The translations under genes were made by a program, and so were the position numbers. From positions 1 to 64,000 of the forward strand of contig QCJC01000009.1 of the NCBI GenBank assembly GCA_003216275.1: a stretch of 64,000 bases of DNA, written 5' to 3'. The notes under the pieces are model-generated. The model saw only the letters and a program-made list of their open reading frames with translations. It had not been told where the DNA came from and made no database searches. Positions 17,408 through 26,473 of the stretch are shown in pieces. The first letter of the stretch is position 1, and each line of letters begins with the position of its first letter. This DNA is from Prochlorococcus sp. AG-402-P18 (GTDB lineage Bacteria; Cyanobacteriota; Cyanobacteriia; PCC-6307; Cyanobiaceae).

Positions 17408-18265
17408 CTAAAAAGAATTGTGTTTAAAAGTGGTAAATAATTCTATATACTCCTGAGGCTCAACTTTAAGTTTTCTATCTCCAGTCACTAATGAATTCCT
17501 TGGGCTAGTCCAAGGCTCAAGACAAACCATTTTTCTGGGAGGATCAGTCCAAATTACAGTTGTATTCATTGGCTCTTGATGAATTAATTCAATAATATTT
17601 CTATATAAAAAATCGAAAATTTTAATCGAATAAGAAGGATATGAAAGGAAATCAACTCCTTTATCTAATATTCTGATTTGATCAGAAGCATTCGTAACTT
17701 TCATATTAGTTTGATCAATACATTTTCCAGGCAAACCATCTATCTTGATTTTTTGTAAGTTTGAAACTTTAAAATATGGATGCAAACCAAAACTAAAGGG
17801 CATAGTATCTTGACTATGATTATATATTTTAACCGAAATTTGAAGACTATCTTCTTTTAAATATACATCCATTTGGAGGGTAAAAGCAAAAGGGAAAGAA
17901 GAACGTGATTCGTCTGTATCATTGAGCTTTAGTCTTATTCCTAAGTTATCTTCTAATAAACCAATTGACCAAGGTAAATCTCTTGCAAAACCATGCTGTT
18001 TTAAAAAATACTTCTTATCACCGATTAAATAGCCTTCAGATAAATCACCACATATTGGGAAAAGGATAGGTATTCCGCCTCTGACACTTTTATTGTTATC
18101 CATAAAGCGTTCTAAATCAAAATATAAAAGTTCTCGCCCTTCTCTTCTCCATTCAGTAATCAATCCTCCTCTTTCAGGGACAATTCTTATTAATGAATTG
18201 AATTCAGAATTTGAATATTCCCAATGTTGATATGGACTAGTTTTCTGCTTAAAACTAACCTTCAT
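17408..18265 (-). CDS. Aldose 1-epimerase (galactose mutarotase)-like protein
   Basis: A 285-residue beta-sandwich protein of the mutarotase-like superfamily, which includes aldose 1-epimerase and glucose-6-phosphate 1-epimerase. Evidence: the ERGGLITEWRREGRELLYFD strand, GGIPILFPICGDL (the family's GG-P-x-xFP-x-xG block), KQHGFARDLPW with the conserved His, and the active-site PFSFGLHPYFKV with His, then VCLEPWTSPRNS with the catalytic Glu. It probably interconverts alpha and beta anomers of a hexose or hexose phosphate. Its ATG lies 3 bases after the alpha/beta hydrolase stop, so the two are probably cotranscribed. Confidence 0.85.
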   Translation of the reverse strand: MKVSFKQKTSPYQHWEYSNSEFNSLIRIVPERGGLITEWRREGRELLYFDLERFMDNNKSVRGGIPILFPICGDLSEGYLIGDKKYFLKQHGFARDLPWSIGLLEDNLGIRLKLNDTDESRSSFPFAFTLQMDVYLKEDSLQISVKIYNHSQDTMPFSFGLHPYFKVSNLQKIKIDGLPGKCIDQTNMKVTNASDQIRILDKGVDFLSYPSYSIKIFDFLYRNIIELIHQEPMNTTVIWTDPPRKMVCLEPWTSPRNSLVTGDRKLKVEPQEYIELFTTFKHNSF

Positions 18266-18268
18266 AGA

Positions 18269-19180
18269 TTAAAGCTCGTTGATCCATTCCATTAGAGCGG
18301 AATTAACCTGATCAGGAACTTCATCATGAGGACAATGACCTGCATCTAAAACAATTTCTTTTGTATTTTCAGGAGTATGTTTTTTATATGTTGCTCTTTT
18401 ACCTGGTGCATTCATCCAAGGATCTCGATTACCCCAAAGTAATAACAATGGTGCTTTTAATTGTGCAAACAACTCATCAAGAGGTCTTCCCTGAGGACCT
18501 GCAGGATCAAAAACACTTTTGAATACATTAAAAGCTCCAGCATCTAAAGATGGTTTTCGGATGGCCTCTACTAATTCATCATCTACGTTTGATGTATCTA
18601 TATAAACTTGATTTAAAGTGCGTTTAATTGTTGAGGGCTGCCTTAGGTTTTCAAAAATTATCCTTTGCAATAGAGCGTTTTTTAAAAAAATACCAGCGAT
18701 GGTTTTTGTAGCAGTAGTCCAAAATCCTTTAGCAGGCTTTTTATCTTCACTGAAATAGCCAGCAGCATTTAATAAAACTACACCTGCTGCTTTATCCGCC
18801 AAAGCCGTACCACTTGCAAGAGCGGCATATCCTCCTAAAGAATTACCAACGAGTATTGTTGGCCTTCCAATATTTTCTTGAACGTAAGCGACTATTTGGT
18901 CTTTCCAAAGCGAACCTCCATAAGCCAGACCTCCAGGTTTCGAACTTTTCCCAAAGCCAAGCAGATCTAAGGCGTGAACTTCGTACTGCTTTCCAAGGAC
19001 TGGTAAGTTGTGCCTCCAATGAGTCGTAGAAGCACCAAAGCCATGGATCAAAAGAATCGCTGGTCCTTTTTCTTCCTCAGTCTTGTTTTTATGACCTTCT
19101 GGAATAATGCTCACAGAGTGAACAGAATGGCCTAAGAATTTCCAATCAGAAAGATTTTTTTCTACAACTGAGGAAATCAT
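18269..19180 (-). CDS. Alpha/beta-fold hydrolase
   Basis: A 303-residue serine hydrolase of the alpha/beta fold. The oxyanion region is LLIHGFGASTTHWRHN, the nucleophile elbow is VGNSLGGYAAL, the acid is likely in LLWGNRDPWMN and the catalytic His is in DAGHCPHDEVP. There is no signal peptide. The substrate is unknown; cyanobacterial relatives are usually annotated only as hydrolases or putative lipid or pigment esterases. A paralog with the same motif set lies at 50102-51001. It heads a probable operon with the mutarotase-like gene. Confidence 0.88.
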   Translation of the reverse strand: MISSVVEKNLSDWKFLGHSVHSVSIIPEGHKNKTEEEKGPAILLIHGFGASTTHWRHNLPVLGKQYEVHALDLLGFGKSSKPGGLAYGGSLWKDQIVAYVQENIGRPTILVGNSLGGYAALASGTALADKAAGVVLLNAAGYFSEDKKPAKGFWTTATKTIAGIFLKNALLQRIIFENLRQPSTIKRTLNQVYIDTSNVDDELVEAIRKPSLDAGAFNVFKSVFDPAGPQGRPLDELFAQLKAPLLLLWGNRDPWMNAPGKRATYKKHTPENTKEIVLDAGHCPHDEVPDQVNSALMEWINEL

Positions 19181-19296
19181 TTAAGAATAACTGAATCTAT
19201 TAGATCTTAGTAAATCATTGATAAAGAAAGATTTGTTATTTTATTTCTTTTTTTCGAAATTTCCTCACCTCATTAAAAAAGGCTTTTCAATGGTTC

Positions 19297-20670
19297 TTAT
19301 ACTAATCCAACTGGATCAGCAGCAACATCATCAGGAATAGAATTCCCTCCTGAAGGCGGTTTGTCCTTCAGTACAACTCTTAGTAATACAGGTGCTAAAA
19401 ATGTCGTTCCAATAACCATCAACAATATTGCTGCTTCTAGTGAAGGAGTAAGCAAACCAGCACTTGTTCCCAACCCAAGGAAAATCAAACCTACTTCTCC
19501 TCTGGGCATCATTCCTAAACCAACAACTAATCGATTTGTTGGTTTATCAATAATGAATGACCACCCAGCTGCAATCTTTCCAATAATTGCGACAAGGAAA
19601 AGAAAACCTGCGACAACCAAGGCAGACCGACTCTCTGGATCCAAAGGATTAATTACTGAAAGATCCATTCCAGCGCCAACTAATACAAAGAAAATTGTTG
19701 CGAATAATGACACCAAGGGCAATACAGATTGTTGTATTGCATGATTATTTTTTGAACTACTAAGAATCAGGCCGGCTGCGAAAGCTCCCAATGCAGCTTC
19801 TAATCCAATGGCAGTAGCAATAAAACAACTTAAAACTAATATCACGAAAGAAGCCACAACAACCGCACCAGGAGCTTTTAATCTTTCGAGCAACCAATCA
19901 AAAGCTGGAGCAGCTGTTCTACTCAAGGCAATAGCAGCAATAACAAAAACAGTTGCAGCTAATACCAACTTCACTATAGGTGCTATTTGAAGTGATCCTC
20001 CTGTTGCAAGTGCAACTACAACAGCAAGAATCACAATTCCAAGAATGTCATCCAATACAGCTGCACCAATAACAATTTGACCCTCGCGAGTTTTTAAATA
20101 TCCAAGCTCACCAAAAACACTTGCTGTTATACCTATACTGGTGGCTGTCATAGATGCACCAGCAAATATTGCAGGAATAATATCGACTTGGAAAATAAAC
20201 ATTAATCCAAAGGTACCAAAAGCAAATGGCAAAATGACTCCTGCCATTGCGACTGTGAATGCTTGAGCTCCCACTGCAACAAGTTCTTCTAATTCACTCT
20301 CCAAACCAGTTAAAAATAGCAATGCATAAAGCCCTAATGTTGCTACTGCCTGTAATGATGGAAAAGTTTCAAAATAGATATCCGGAACAGCTTCTTTAGG
20401 AATTGAAGCTAGCGAACTGATCAAAGATACAAAGCCTTGATTTAATTCAGCATGAGCACTCGGCGGTAATAAAAGATGTAATCCTGAGGCACCAATTAAA
20501 ACCCCTGCAAGAAGTTCACCAACAATTGTAGGCAAACTAAGTCGAACTAAGATTTCCGCCAAAGTCCTTGCAGCAACAAAAATCATTAAGAAATTAATGA
20601 CTCCAATAAGTGTTTCCGCAACCTCAACATCATGGGTATTTAGCGCTGAGACTAAAGGAGTTAATACCAT
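19297..20670 (-). CDS. Na+/H+ (cation/proton) antiporter, NapA/NhaS3-Kef type
   Basis: A 457-residue membrane protein with about 12 hydrophobic helices, of the CPA2 monovalent cation:proton antiporter family. Supporting segments are PTIVGELLAGVLIGASGL near the N-terminus, ALLFLTGLESELEEL, GASMTATSIGITASVFGELG, GAAVLDDILGIVILA with the ion-site Asp pair, LEAALGAFAAGLILS and MMPRGEVGLIFLGLG. There is no cytosolic TrkA-N/RCK domain, so it is closer to NhaS3/NapA than to Kef potassium channels. In cyanobacteria such proteins handle Na+ export and salt balance. It appears to be transcribed alone, divergent from glgP. Confidence 0.88.
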   Translation of the reverse strand: MVLTPLVSALNTHDVEVAETLIGVINFLMIFVAARTLAEILVRLSLPTIVGELLAGVLIGASGLHLLLPPSAHAELNQGFVSLISSLASIPKEAVPDIYFETFPSLQAVATLGLYALLFLTGLESELEELVAVGAQAFTVAMAGVILPFAFGTFGLMFIFQVDIIPAIFAGASMTATSIGITASVFGELGYLKTREGQIVIGAAVLDDILGIVILAVVVALATGGSLQIAPIVKLVLAATVFVIAAIALSRTAAPAFDWLLERLKAPGAVVVASFVILVLSCFIATAIGLEAALGAFAAGLILSSSKNNHAIQQSVLPLVSLFATIFFVLVGAGMDLSVINPLDPESRSALVVAGFLFLVAIIGKIAAGWSFIIDKPTNRLVVGLGMMPRGEVGLIFLGLGTSAGLLTPSLEAAILLMVIGTTFLAPVLLRVVLKDKPPSGGNSIPDDVAADPVGLV

Positions 20671-20834
20671 CAGGTTCTTTAAAAAAGCCTTTTCAATAAG
20701 ACATAAATTACCTAATCACAGGGCATATTTGGCGTAAGTATCAAAGGTGACTTAATTAATAAGGTGTGGATCTGAAGTTACTAACAGATTACTAGGGAGA
20801 TATTGGCTAGCGTCCAGACACATTTGATGCCTTT

Positions 20835-23354
20835 ATGAGCAGCTCCCAGTCAATAGATCTGCGTCTGCCGACCCCAGGATGCTATGCGGATCCTGTTCGG
20901 GCTGGCATGGATGCCGATGCAGTCTTCGATGGAATGACAGAGCATCTCTTCTTTACCCTCGGCAAGCTTGCTACATCAGCAAGCTTGAGAGATCTCTATA
21001 TGGCTTTAAGTTTTGCCGTAAGAGATAGATTGATGAGTAGATACCTCACAAGTCAAGAGACAATTCGAGCAAGACCTCAAAAAACAGTCGCATACCTTTC
21101 TGCCGAATTTCTCATTGGTCCTCAACTAAATAATAATTTATTAAATCTAGGCATCAAAAAAGAAGCAGAAGAAGCTCTTAAAAGATTCGGAATTGACTCT
21201 CTCAATGACATTTTGGAAGTCGAAGAAGAACCAGGCCTTGGCAATGGAGGTCTTGGGAGGCTAGCCGCTTGCTATATGGAATCATTGGCAAGTCTTCAAG
21301 TACCTGCAGTGGGCTATGGAATCAGGTATGAATTTGGTATTTTCAACCAACTTATAAGAGATGGTTGGCAAGTTGAAGTTACTGATAAATGGCTTAAAGG
21401 TGGTTGGCCATGGGAATTACCCCAACCAGATGAAGCTTGCTTAGTTGGCTTCGGTGGACAAACAGAAAGTTATACAGATGACAATGGGAATTATCGCTCT
21501 AGATGGATTCCAAGCGAACATGCGATAGGTGTTCCTCATGATGTACCTGTACTTGGGTATCGAGTAAATAGTTGTGATCGCTTGAGATTATGGAGAGCTG
21601 ATGCCACCGAAAGTTTTGATTTCTATGCTTTCAATATTGGTGACTACTATGGAGCTGTTGAGGAAAAAGTTGCTTCAGAAACACTCTCAAAAGTTTTATA
21701 TCCCAATGATGGAACTGACGAAGGAAGAAGACTTCGTTTAAAGCAACAACACTTTTTTGTAAGTTGTTCCTTGCAAGATATGCTTAGAAGTCTTGAAAAG
21801 CGTTCTATAGCAGTAGATGATTTTCCTAATCACTGGACAGTGCAACTAAACGACACTCATCCAGCCATTGCTGTGGCAGAGCTTATGAGATTATTAATAG
21901 ATCAACATAGACTCGACTGGGATAAAGCATGGGAAATCACCAATAGATCAGTTGCTTATACAAATCACACATTATTACCAGAAGCTCTTGAGAAATGGGA
22001 TCTGAGCCTTTTTAAAGACTTATTACCTCGACATCTAGAGCTTATATATGAGATAAATAGACGCTTCTTACAACAAGTTAGATTAAAGTATCCAGGCAAT
22101 GACAGTGTTTTACGGAAGCTTTCAATAATTGATGAAGAAGGTGGCAAAGCTATACGAATGGCACATTTAGCAACAATTGGTGCACACCATGTAAATGGTG
22201 TAGCAGCTCTTCATTCTGACTTAATTAAAAGACAATTATTGCCTGAGTTTGCTGAACTCTGGCCTGAAAAATTTACCAATGTTACCAATGGAGTTACACC
22301 ACGTAGATGGGTAGCTTTAGCTAATCCAGAGCTTTCCAAACTTCTTGACAAAGAAATAGGTCCTAATTGGATTACCAATATGGATCTTCTTCGTGAATTA
22401 GAAACAAAAGAAAACGATTCAAATTTCTTAGATCTTTTTGCTTCAGCAAAACTTTCAGGCAAAAGAAAACTATCAGGATATATTCATCGGCAAACAGGAG
22501 TTCTTGTAGATCCTTCAAGTTTATTTGATGTTCAAGTAAAGAGGATTCACCAATACAAGAGACAACATTTGAACGCTTTGCAAGTAATTGCTCAATATCT
22601 AAGAATTAAAAATGGAATTGTTAAAAATATTGCACCTCGAACAATAATTTTTGGCGGCAAAGCTGCTCCAGGTTATTTCATGGCTAAGTTAATGATCCGC
22701 TTTATCAATGGAATTGCAGATGTAGTTAATGCAGATCCAGATATGGATGGACTATTGCGAGTAGTTTTTCTTCCTGATTACAACGTCAAGTTAGGAGAAC
22801 AAGTTTACCCTGCGACTGATCTTTCCGAACAAATTTCAACCGCGGGGAAAGAAGCTTCGGGAACTGGAAATATGAAATTTGCAATGAATGGTGCTTTAAC
22901 AATTGGAACACTCGATGGAGCGAATGTAGAAATCAGAGAAAGAGTTGGAGCTGAAAATTTCTTTTTGTTTGGAAAGACAGAAACAGAAATAATGGAATTA
23001 AGAGACCAAGGTTACAGACCAAATTCCTTTATTGAAAAATCTAATGAACTACAAGAAACTCTCAAGTTAATAGAGGTGGGTCATTTTAGTAACGGAGACA
23101 GTGAATTATTTAGACCAATCATAAATATCCTGACTGGAAACGATCCTTTCTTTGTTATGGCCGATTTTGATGATTACCTTCGTGCGCAAGATGAAGTGAG
23201 TAAAGCATGGAAAAAAAGCAAAAAATGGAATCGAATGGCACTTCTAAACACTGCTAGATCTGGATTCTTCTCTTCTGATAGATCTATAAGAGAATACTGT
23301 CAGTCTATTTGGAAAGTTGAACCACTACCAGTAGAAATAAGTTGCGAGAAGTAA
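20835..23354 (+). CDS. glgP: Glycogen phosphorylase
   Basis: An 839-residue PLP-dependent phosphorylase that releases glucose-1-phosphate from glycogen, mobilising carbon stored in the light for use at night. Key blocks: VAYLSAEFLIG and EEEPGLGNGGLGRLAACYMESLA at the N-terminal substrate face, QLNDTHPA, VTNGVTPRRW, FDVQVKRIHQYKRQ, and the PLP-lysine motif EASGTGNMKFAMNGALTIGT, followed by GANVEI. Length matches the family (about 830-850). ATG 20835 is followed at once by a family-like N-terminus. The stop codon abuts the convergent gene at 23355. Confidence 0.97.
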   Translation: MSSSQSIDLRLPTPGCYADPVRAGMDADAVFDGMTEHLFFTLGKLATSASLRDLYMALSFAVRDRLMSRYLTSQETIRARPQKTVAYLSAEFLIGPQLNNNLLNLGIKKEAEEALKRFGIDSLNDILEVEEEPGLGNGGLGRLAACYMESLASLQVPAVGYGIRYEFGIFNQLIRDGWQVEVTDKWLKGGWPWELPQPDEACLVGFGGQTESYTDDNGNYRSRWIPSEHAIGVPHDVPVLGYRVNSCDRLRLWRADATESFDFYAFNIGDYYGAVEEKVASETLSKVLYPNDGTDEGRRLRLKQQHFFVSCSLQDMLRSLEKRSIAVDDFPNHWTVQLNDTHPAIAVAELMRLLIDQHRLDWDKAWEITNRSVAYTNHTLLPEALEKWDLSLFKDLLPRHLELIYEINRRFLQQVRLKYPGNDSVLRKLSIIDEEGGKAIRMAHLATIGAHHVNGVAALHSDLIKRQLLPEFAELWPEKFTNVTNGVTPRRWVALANPELSKLLDKEIGPNWITNMDLLRELETKENDSNFLDLFASAKLSGKRKLSGYIHRQTGVLVDPSSLFDVQVKRIHQYKRQHLNALQVIAQYLRIKNGIVKNIAPRTIIFGGKAAPGYFMAKLMIRFINGIADVVNADPDMDGLLRVVFLPDYNVKLGEQVYPATDLSEQISTAGKEASGTGNMKFAMNGALTIGTLDGANVEIRERVGAENFFLFGKTETEIMELRDQGYRPNSFIEKSNELQETLKLIEVGHFSNGDSELFRPIINILTGNDPFFVMADFDDYLRAQDEVSKAWKKSKKWNRMALLNTARSGFFSSDRSIREYCQSIWKVEPLPVEISCEK

Positions 23355-23834
23355 TTATTTTTCAGGTAAATCGGGAGTTTGATGTAACAACCTATTTAAT
23401 CTTAATCGGTCAATATTTAATGGATCAGGAGCTAATTCACCAGCTATTTCTTTAAATTTATCCTCAACAGCCTCAGGTACTTTTACATCAAATATTCTTT
23501 CCATTAGAGCCTCTATTGAAAAAAGATGAGCATTTATATTTTCCAGATCAGCAATTACTTGAGTAATTGATTCTTGTTTTTTTTCAAGAGTGGATTGAGA
23601 AGTTTTTTCATCTGCGTGAGTGGGAGGATTTTTAATAACTTGTTTTTGTAAATCCTCTAAAACTCTTCCACACAATGTTCTAAATGATTGCAAAGCAGCC
23701 CAATTAATTTCTTGTTGTTGCCTCAGAGTTGGAAACTCTCTAATTAAACGGTCATGTTCTCGATAAAACCTAAGGCAATCAGGACATTGACATGGCTCTT
23801 CAGGCACCTTGATCAAGGCAGCTAAAACCATCAT
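23355..23834 (-). CDS. Conserved hypothetical protein with CxCxxC motif (159 aa)
   Basis: No known family recognised. Near the N-terminus PCQCPDCLRF gives three close cysteines, a possible partial metal site; a fourth Cys lies in RTLCGRV. The remainder is helical and charged, with a likely coiled-coil in TLEKKQESITQVIADLENIN. It begins MMVLAALIK; either Met could be used. The 3' end touches the stop codon of glgP on the opposite strand. It lies 8 bases after the 112-residue gene and is probably in one operon with it. Confidence 0.75.
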   Translation of the reverse strand: MMVLAALIKVPEEPCQCPDCLRFYREHDRLIREFPTLRQQQEINWAALQSFRTLCGRVLEDLQKQVIKNPPTHADEKTSQSTLEKKQESITQVIADLENINAHLFSIEALMERIFDVKVPEAVEDKFKEIAGELAPDPLNIDRLRLNRLLHQTPDLPEK

Positions 23835-23842
23835 TGCATCTA

Positions 23843-24181
23843 CTAGGCCGTCATAGGAGGTTCACCATTCAAAAAGTCTTTACCTTCGTCTGTTTGATCT
23901 TCTTCAGAACTTTCAGGTAAGGGGATTTCAATACTTGTAACTACTTGAATAACATCCCGCAATCTCATTGAATCAGCAAACCATCCCATTGCCTGTTCAG
24001 TATCACCCCTACCTTCAGCATCGTTAGCTTGATCTTCATGAGCTTCAGCCAAAAGTGTTAACCAACATAAACATCTTGCTTGAACAACAGATAAATCCAA
24101 ATCATTTGGTTGAGATTTAGAAATTTGATCACTCTCCTGCTGAACAAGCAGTCTTAAGCGAAGATCGTGAAGCTGGGCCAT
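23843..24181 (-). CDS. Conserved picocyanobacterial hypothetical protein (112 aa)
   Basis: A small, acidic, helical protein of unrecognised family. The core VQARCLCWLTLLAEAHEDQANDAE (in two parts, about residues 32-55) and AMGWFADSMRLRDVI look like packed helices of a TPR-like or helical-bundle fold, but no repeat is clear. There is no signal peptide or membrane segment. It is the first gene of a two-gene unit with the CxCxxC protein, and starts 100 bases from tRNA-Arg on the same strand. Confidence 0.72.
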   Translation of the reverse strand: MAQLHDLRLRLLVQQESDQISKSQPNDLDLSVVQARCLCWLTLLAEAHEDQANDAEGRGDTEQAMGWFADSMRLRDVIQVVTSIEIPLPESSEEDQTDEGKDFLNGEPPMTA

Positions 24182-24281
24182 CTTGACTGATCCACTAAAC
24201 CAACGCTAGCGAGAGAGTAAGGATTTTGCACACCCACCACATATAGGAGTACATTTTTTTATTTTTAATTCGTTTTTCACA

Positions 24282-24355
<74 letters not shown>

Positions 24356-24390
24356 CTGAAATTAATTATGCCTTGAGGCATGATGGAGTG

Positions 24391-24791
24391 GAAAGCAGGG
24401 GAGGTAATCGCAATTGAGACTTCAGCCAAAGCTGGAGGATTCTATTGAGGAAAGTCCGGGCTCCCATTTGGCCAGACTTGCTGGGTAATTCCCAGTGCGG
24501 GTGACCGTGAGGATAGTGCCACAGAAATACACCGCCTAATGTTTGATGGGGAAATCCCAACAAGCATGGTAAGGGTGCAAAGGTGCGGTAAGAGCGCACC
24601 AGCAGCATTGAGAGATGCTGGCTAGGTAAACCCCGGTTGGGTGCAAGGCAAGGGACATAGGGCGGTCAAATACCTAGTTCCTAATGTGAAGCCGCTAGAG
24701 GCTATCGGTAACGATAGTCCCAGATAGATGATTACCCATTCACTTTCGTACAGAAGAAGAATGAACAGAACCCGGCTTATGACCTGCTTTC
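24391..24791 (+). ncRNA. rnpB: RNase P RNA
   Basis: About 400 bases forming the catalytic RNA that removes 5' leaders from tRNA precursors. The universally conserved blocks are present: GAGGAAAGTCCGGGCTCC near the 5' end, GTGCGGGTGACCGTGAGGA, AGTGCCACAGAAATACACCG, GGTAAGGGTGCAAAGGTGCG, TAAACCCCGGTTGGG and the 3' CAGAACCCGGCTTATG. The outer helix P1 pairs GAAAGCAGG at 24391 with CCTGCTTTC ending 24791, which sets the boundaries to within a few bases. The architecture is cyanobacterial type A. rnc follows on the same strand. Confidence 0.96.
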
Positions 24792-24867
24792 ACTTTTATT
24801 ATTCTCAAGAGCCTAATTAATTTAAACTGTGTGAAGTTTTAACTTTAATTCTATGGTTTCGTAACTC

Positions 24868-25602
24868 ATGAACATCCAATTATCGAATCAAAGATCAGAA
24901 CAAATAATTAATTTTATAGTTAATCTTAATTTAGAAGAAAAATATAAAAAAGAGTTTACTTTAAAAAAAACTAAGAATCTTTTATGTATCAATCAAGCTC
25001 TTACTCACAGTTCAGCAAATAGTGAAATTAATTATGAAAATCTTGAATTTATAGGTGATGCAGTCCTTAGACTAATAGCATCAGATTTTATTAAAAGCAA
25101 ATATGAAAATATGAAAGTGGGAGAAAGATCGGAGCTTCGCTCTCATCTCGTAAGTGATAATTGGCTTGGGCAAGTTGGTGAGAAAATAAATATACTTAAT
25201 GTATTAAATATTGGAGCTAAAGCCCTTAGAGACAAGTCAGCAAAAGCAACTATTCAAGCTGAAGCAACAGAGGCACTAATAGGAGCTTTATATGAAAGTT
25301 TGACCAATTTAGAACCTATTAGAAATTGGCTGATGCCTTTTTGGGAACAGAAAAGCAAAGAAGTTCTAGCTGATCCTCATAAAAAAAACTACAAATCCGC
25401 ACTTCAGGAATGGAGTCAAAGTAAAAAGTTATCAATTCCAAAATATGAAACAACTGAAGTGGAGAAAAAGCATGGACATCCAAAGCGATTTTTCAGTACT
25501 GTATATATAAAAGATGAATCAATCGCTCAAGGGTGGGGAAGGTCAATGAAGCAAGCAGAAAAAGATGCAGCTAATAATGCATTAAAATACTTATTAAACT
25601 AA
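24868..25602 (+). CDS. rnc: Ribonuclease III
   Basis: A 244-residue double-strand-specific endoribonuclease. The RNase III signature ENLEFIGDAVLRL lies at about residues 59-71, with the downstream catalytic Glu in IQAEATEALIGALYE near 133. A C-terminal dsRNA-binding domain (about 170-243) shows YKSALQEWSQSK and the final GRSMKQAEKDAANNALKYL helix. It processes rRNA precursors and other structured RNAs. The gene lies 76 bases after rnpB on the same strand, so an RNase P RNA-RNase III read-through transcript is possible. Confidence 0.96.
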   Translation: MNIQLSNQRSEQIINFIVNLNLEEKYKKEFTLKKTKNLLCINQALTHSSANSEINYENLEFIGDAVLRLIASDFIKSKYENMKVGERSELRSHLVSDNWLGQVGEKINILNVLNIGAKALRDKSAKATIQAEATEALIGALYESLTNLEPIRNWLMPFWEQKSKEVLADPHKKNYKSALQEWSQSKKLSIPKYETTEVEKKHGHPKRFFSTVYIKDESIAQGWGRSMKQAEKDAANNALKYLLN

Positions 25603-25650
25603 ATAAATATCAAAACTAATTTATTTAAAATCGAAATTTATAAATTTTAT

Positions 25651-25836
25651 TTAGTTCTTTAAAAGATCCTTTAAAGGTAATGTGAGTAATTTGTCCCAAT
25701 TGCCTCCTTCAAAAAGAACTGCCGCTTTGTCTCCACTTATCCTTTGCACAAATCCAACATAACCATTATAAATTGATTTTTCATTATTAACAGTCACAGT
25801 TGAACCGGGAAGAATAATTTCTTTTGAATCAGTCAT
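25651..25836 (-). CDS. ndhS: NDH-1 complex subunit S
   Basis: A 61-residue SH3-like protein. IILPGSTVTVNN and the block GFVQRISGDKAAVLFEGGNW match NdhS, the peripheral subunit of cyanobacterial and chloroplast NDH-1 that helps dock ferredoxin for cyclic electron flow. Length is about that of other cyanobacterial NdhS proteins. It lies between the convergent end of rnc and the divergent rimM, 51 bases from the rimM start, and appears to be transcribed alone. Confidence 0.85.
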   Translation of the reverse strand: MTDSKEIILPGSTVTVNNEKSIYNGYVGFVQRISGDKAAVLFEGGNWDKLLTLPLKDLLKN

Positions 25837-25887
25837 AATTGCAAAATATCCAAAATAGACTATTAAATAAAAAGTCTACTCACAAAG

Positions 25888-26418
25888 ATGCTCAATCAAG
25901 ACAAATGGATGTCAATAGGTGAAATTGTTGCTCCTCAGGGATTGCAGGGTGATATTAAGCTTAAACCTAGCAGCGAATTTCCCGAAAGGTTTACAAAACC
26001 AGGGAAAAGATGGATTCAAAAAAACAACGAGTTACCTACTCAAATAAAATTGCTTAAAGGAAAGTTGATACCAGGAAAATCTCTTTATATTATCTCTATT
26101 GAGGGTGTATCAACACGAAATTCTGCAGAGAAAATAATTGGTTGGAAACTGGTCATCCCAATTGAGAGTAGACCAAAATTGAATAAAGGCGAATACCACT
26201 ATTTTGACCTTATTGGCTTAGAAGCAAGGAATTGTTCTTCCAATCAAGTAATTGGTCATGTAACTGACTTAATCAAAGGTGGTAATGACCTTCTAGAGAT
26301 AGAGTTAGTCGAAGGTAAAAAAGTTTTGGTACCTTTTGTTAATGAAATTGTGCCAGAAATAAAAATCCATGAAAAATGGCTGCTAATCAATCCGCCTCCA
26401 GGTTTATTGGAACTCTAA
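25888..26418 (+). CDS. rimM: 16S rRNA processing protein RimM
   Basis: A 176-residue ribosome assembly factor that binds ribosomal protein S19 and helps mature the 30S head. The N-terminal domain opens MSIGEIVAPQGLQGDIKLKP, the typical RimM beginning; the C-terminal PRC-barrel half includes EYHYFDLIGLEA, GHVTDLIKGGNDLLEI, VLVPFVNEIVPEI and the terminal INPPPGLLEL. The first ATG at 25888 is in good agreement with the family start. manC follows 55 bases downstream on the same strand. Confidence 0.95.
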   Translation: MLNQDKWMSIGEIVAPQGLQGDIKLKPSSEFPERFTKPGKRWIQKNNELPTQIKLLKGKLIPGKSLYIISIEGVSTRNSAEKIIGWKLVIPIESRPKLNKGEYHYFDLIGLEARNCSSNQVIGHVTDLIKGGNDLLEIELVEGKKVLVPFVNEIVPEIKIHEKWLLINPPPGLLEL

Positions 26419-26473
26419 AAATCATCAAAACCAATATTCAAGATTTCAAGTATGTACAAAGCACATCAATAAC

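Noticed and set aside
19361-19744. Plus-strand 127-codon frame
   Set aside because: Antisense shadow of the antiporter gene; composition is that of reversed membrane-protein codons.
24366-24608. Minus-strand 80-codon frame
   Set aside because: It lies wholly within or against rnpB, a structural RNA.
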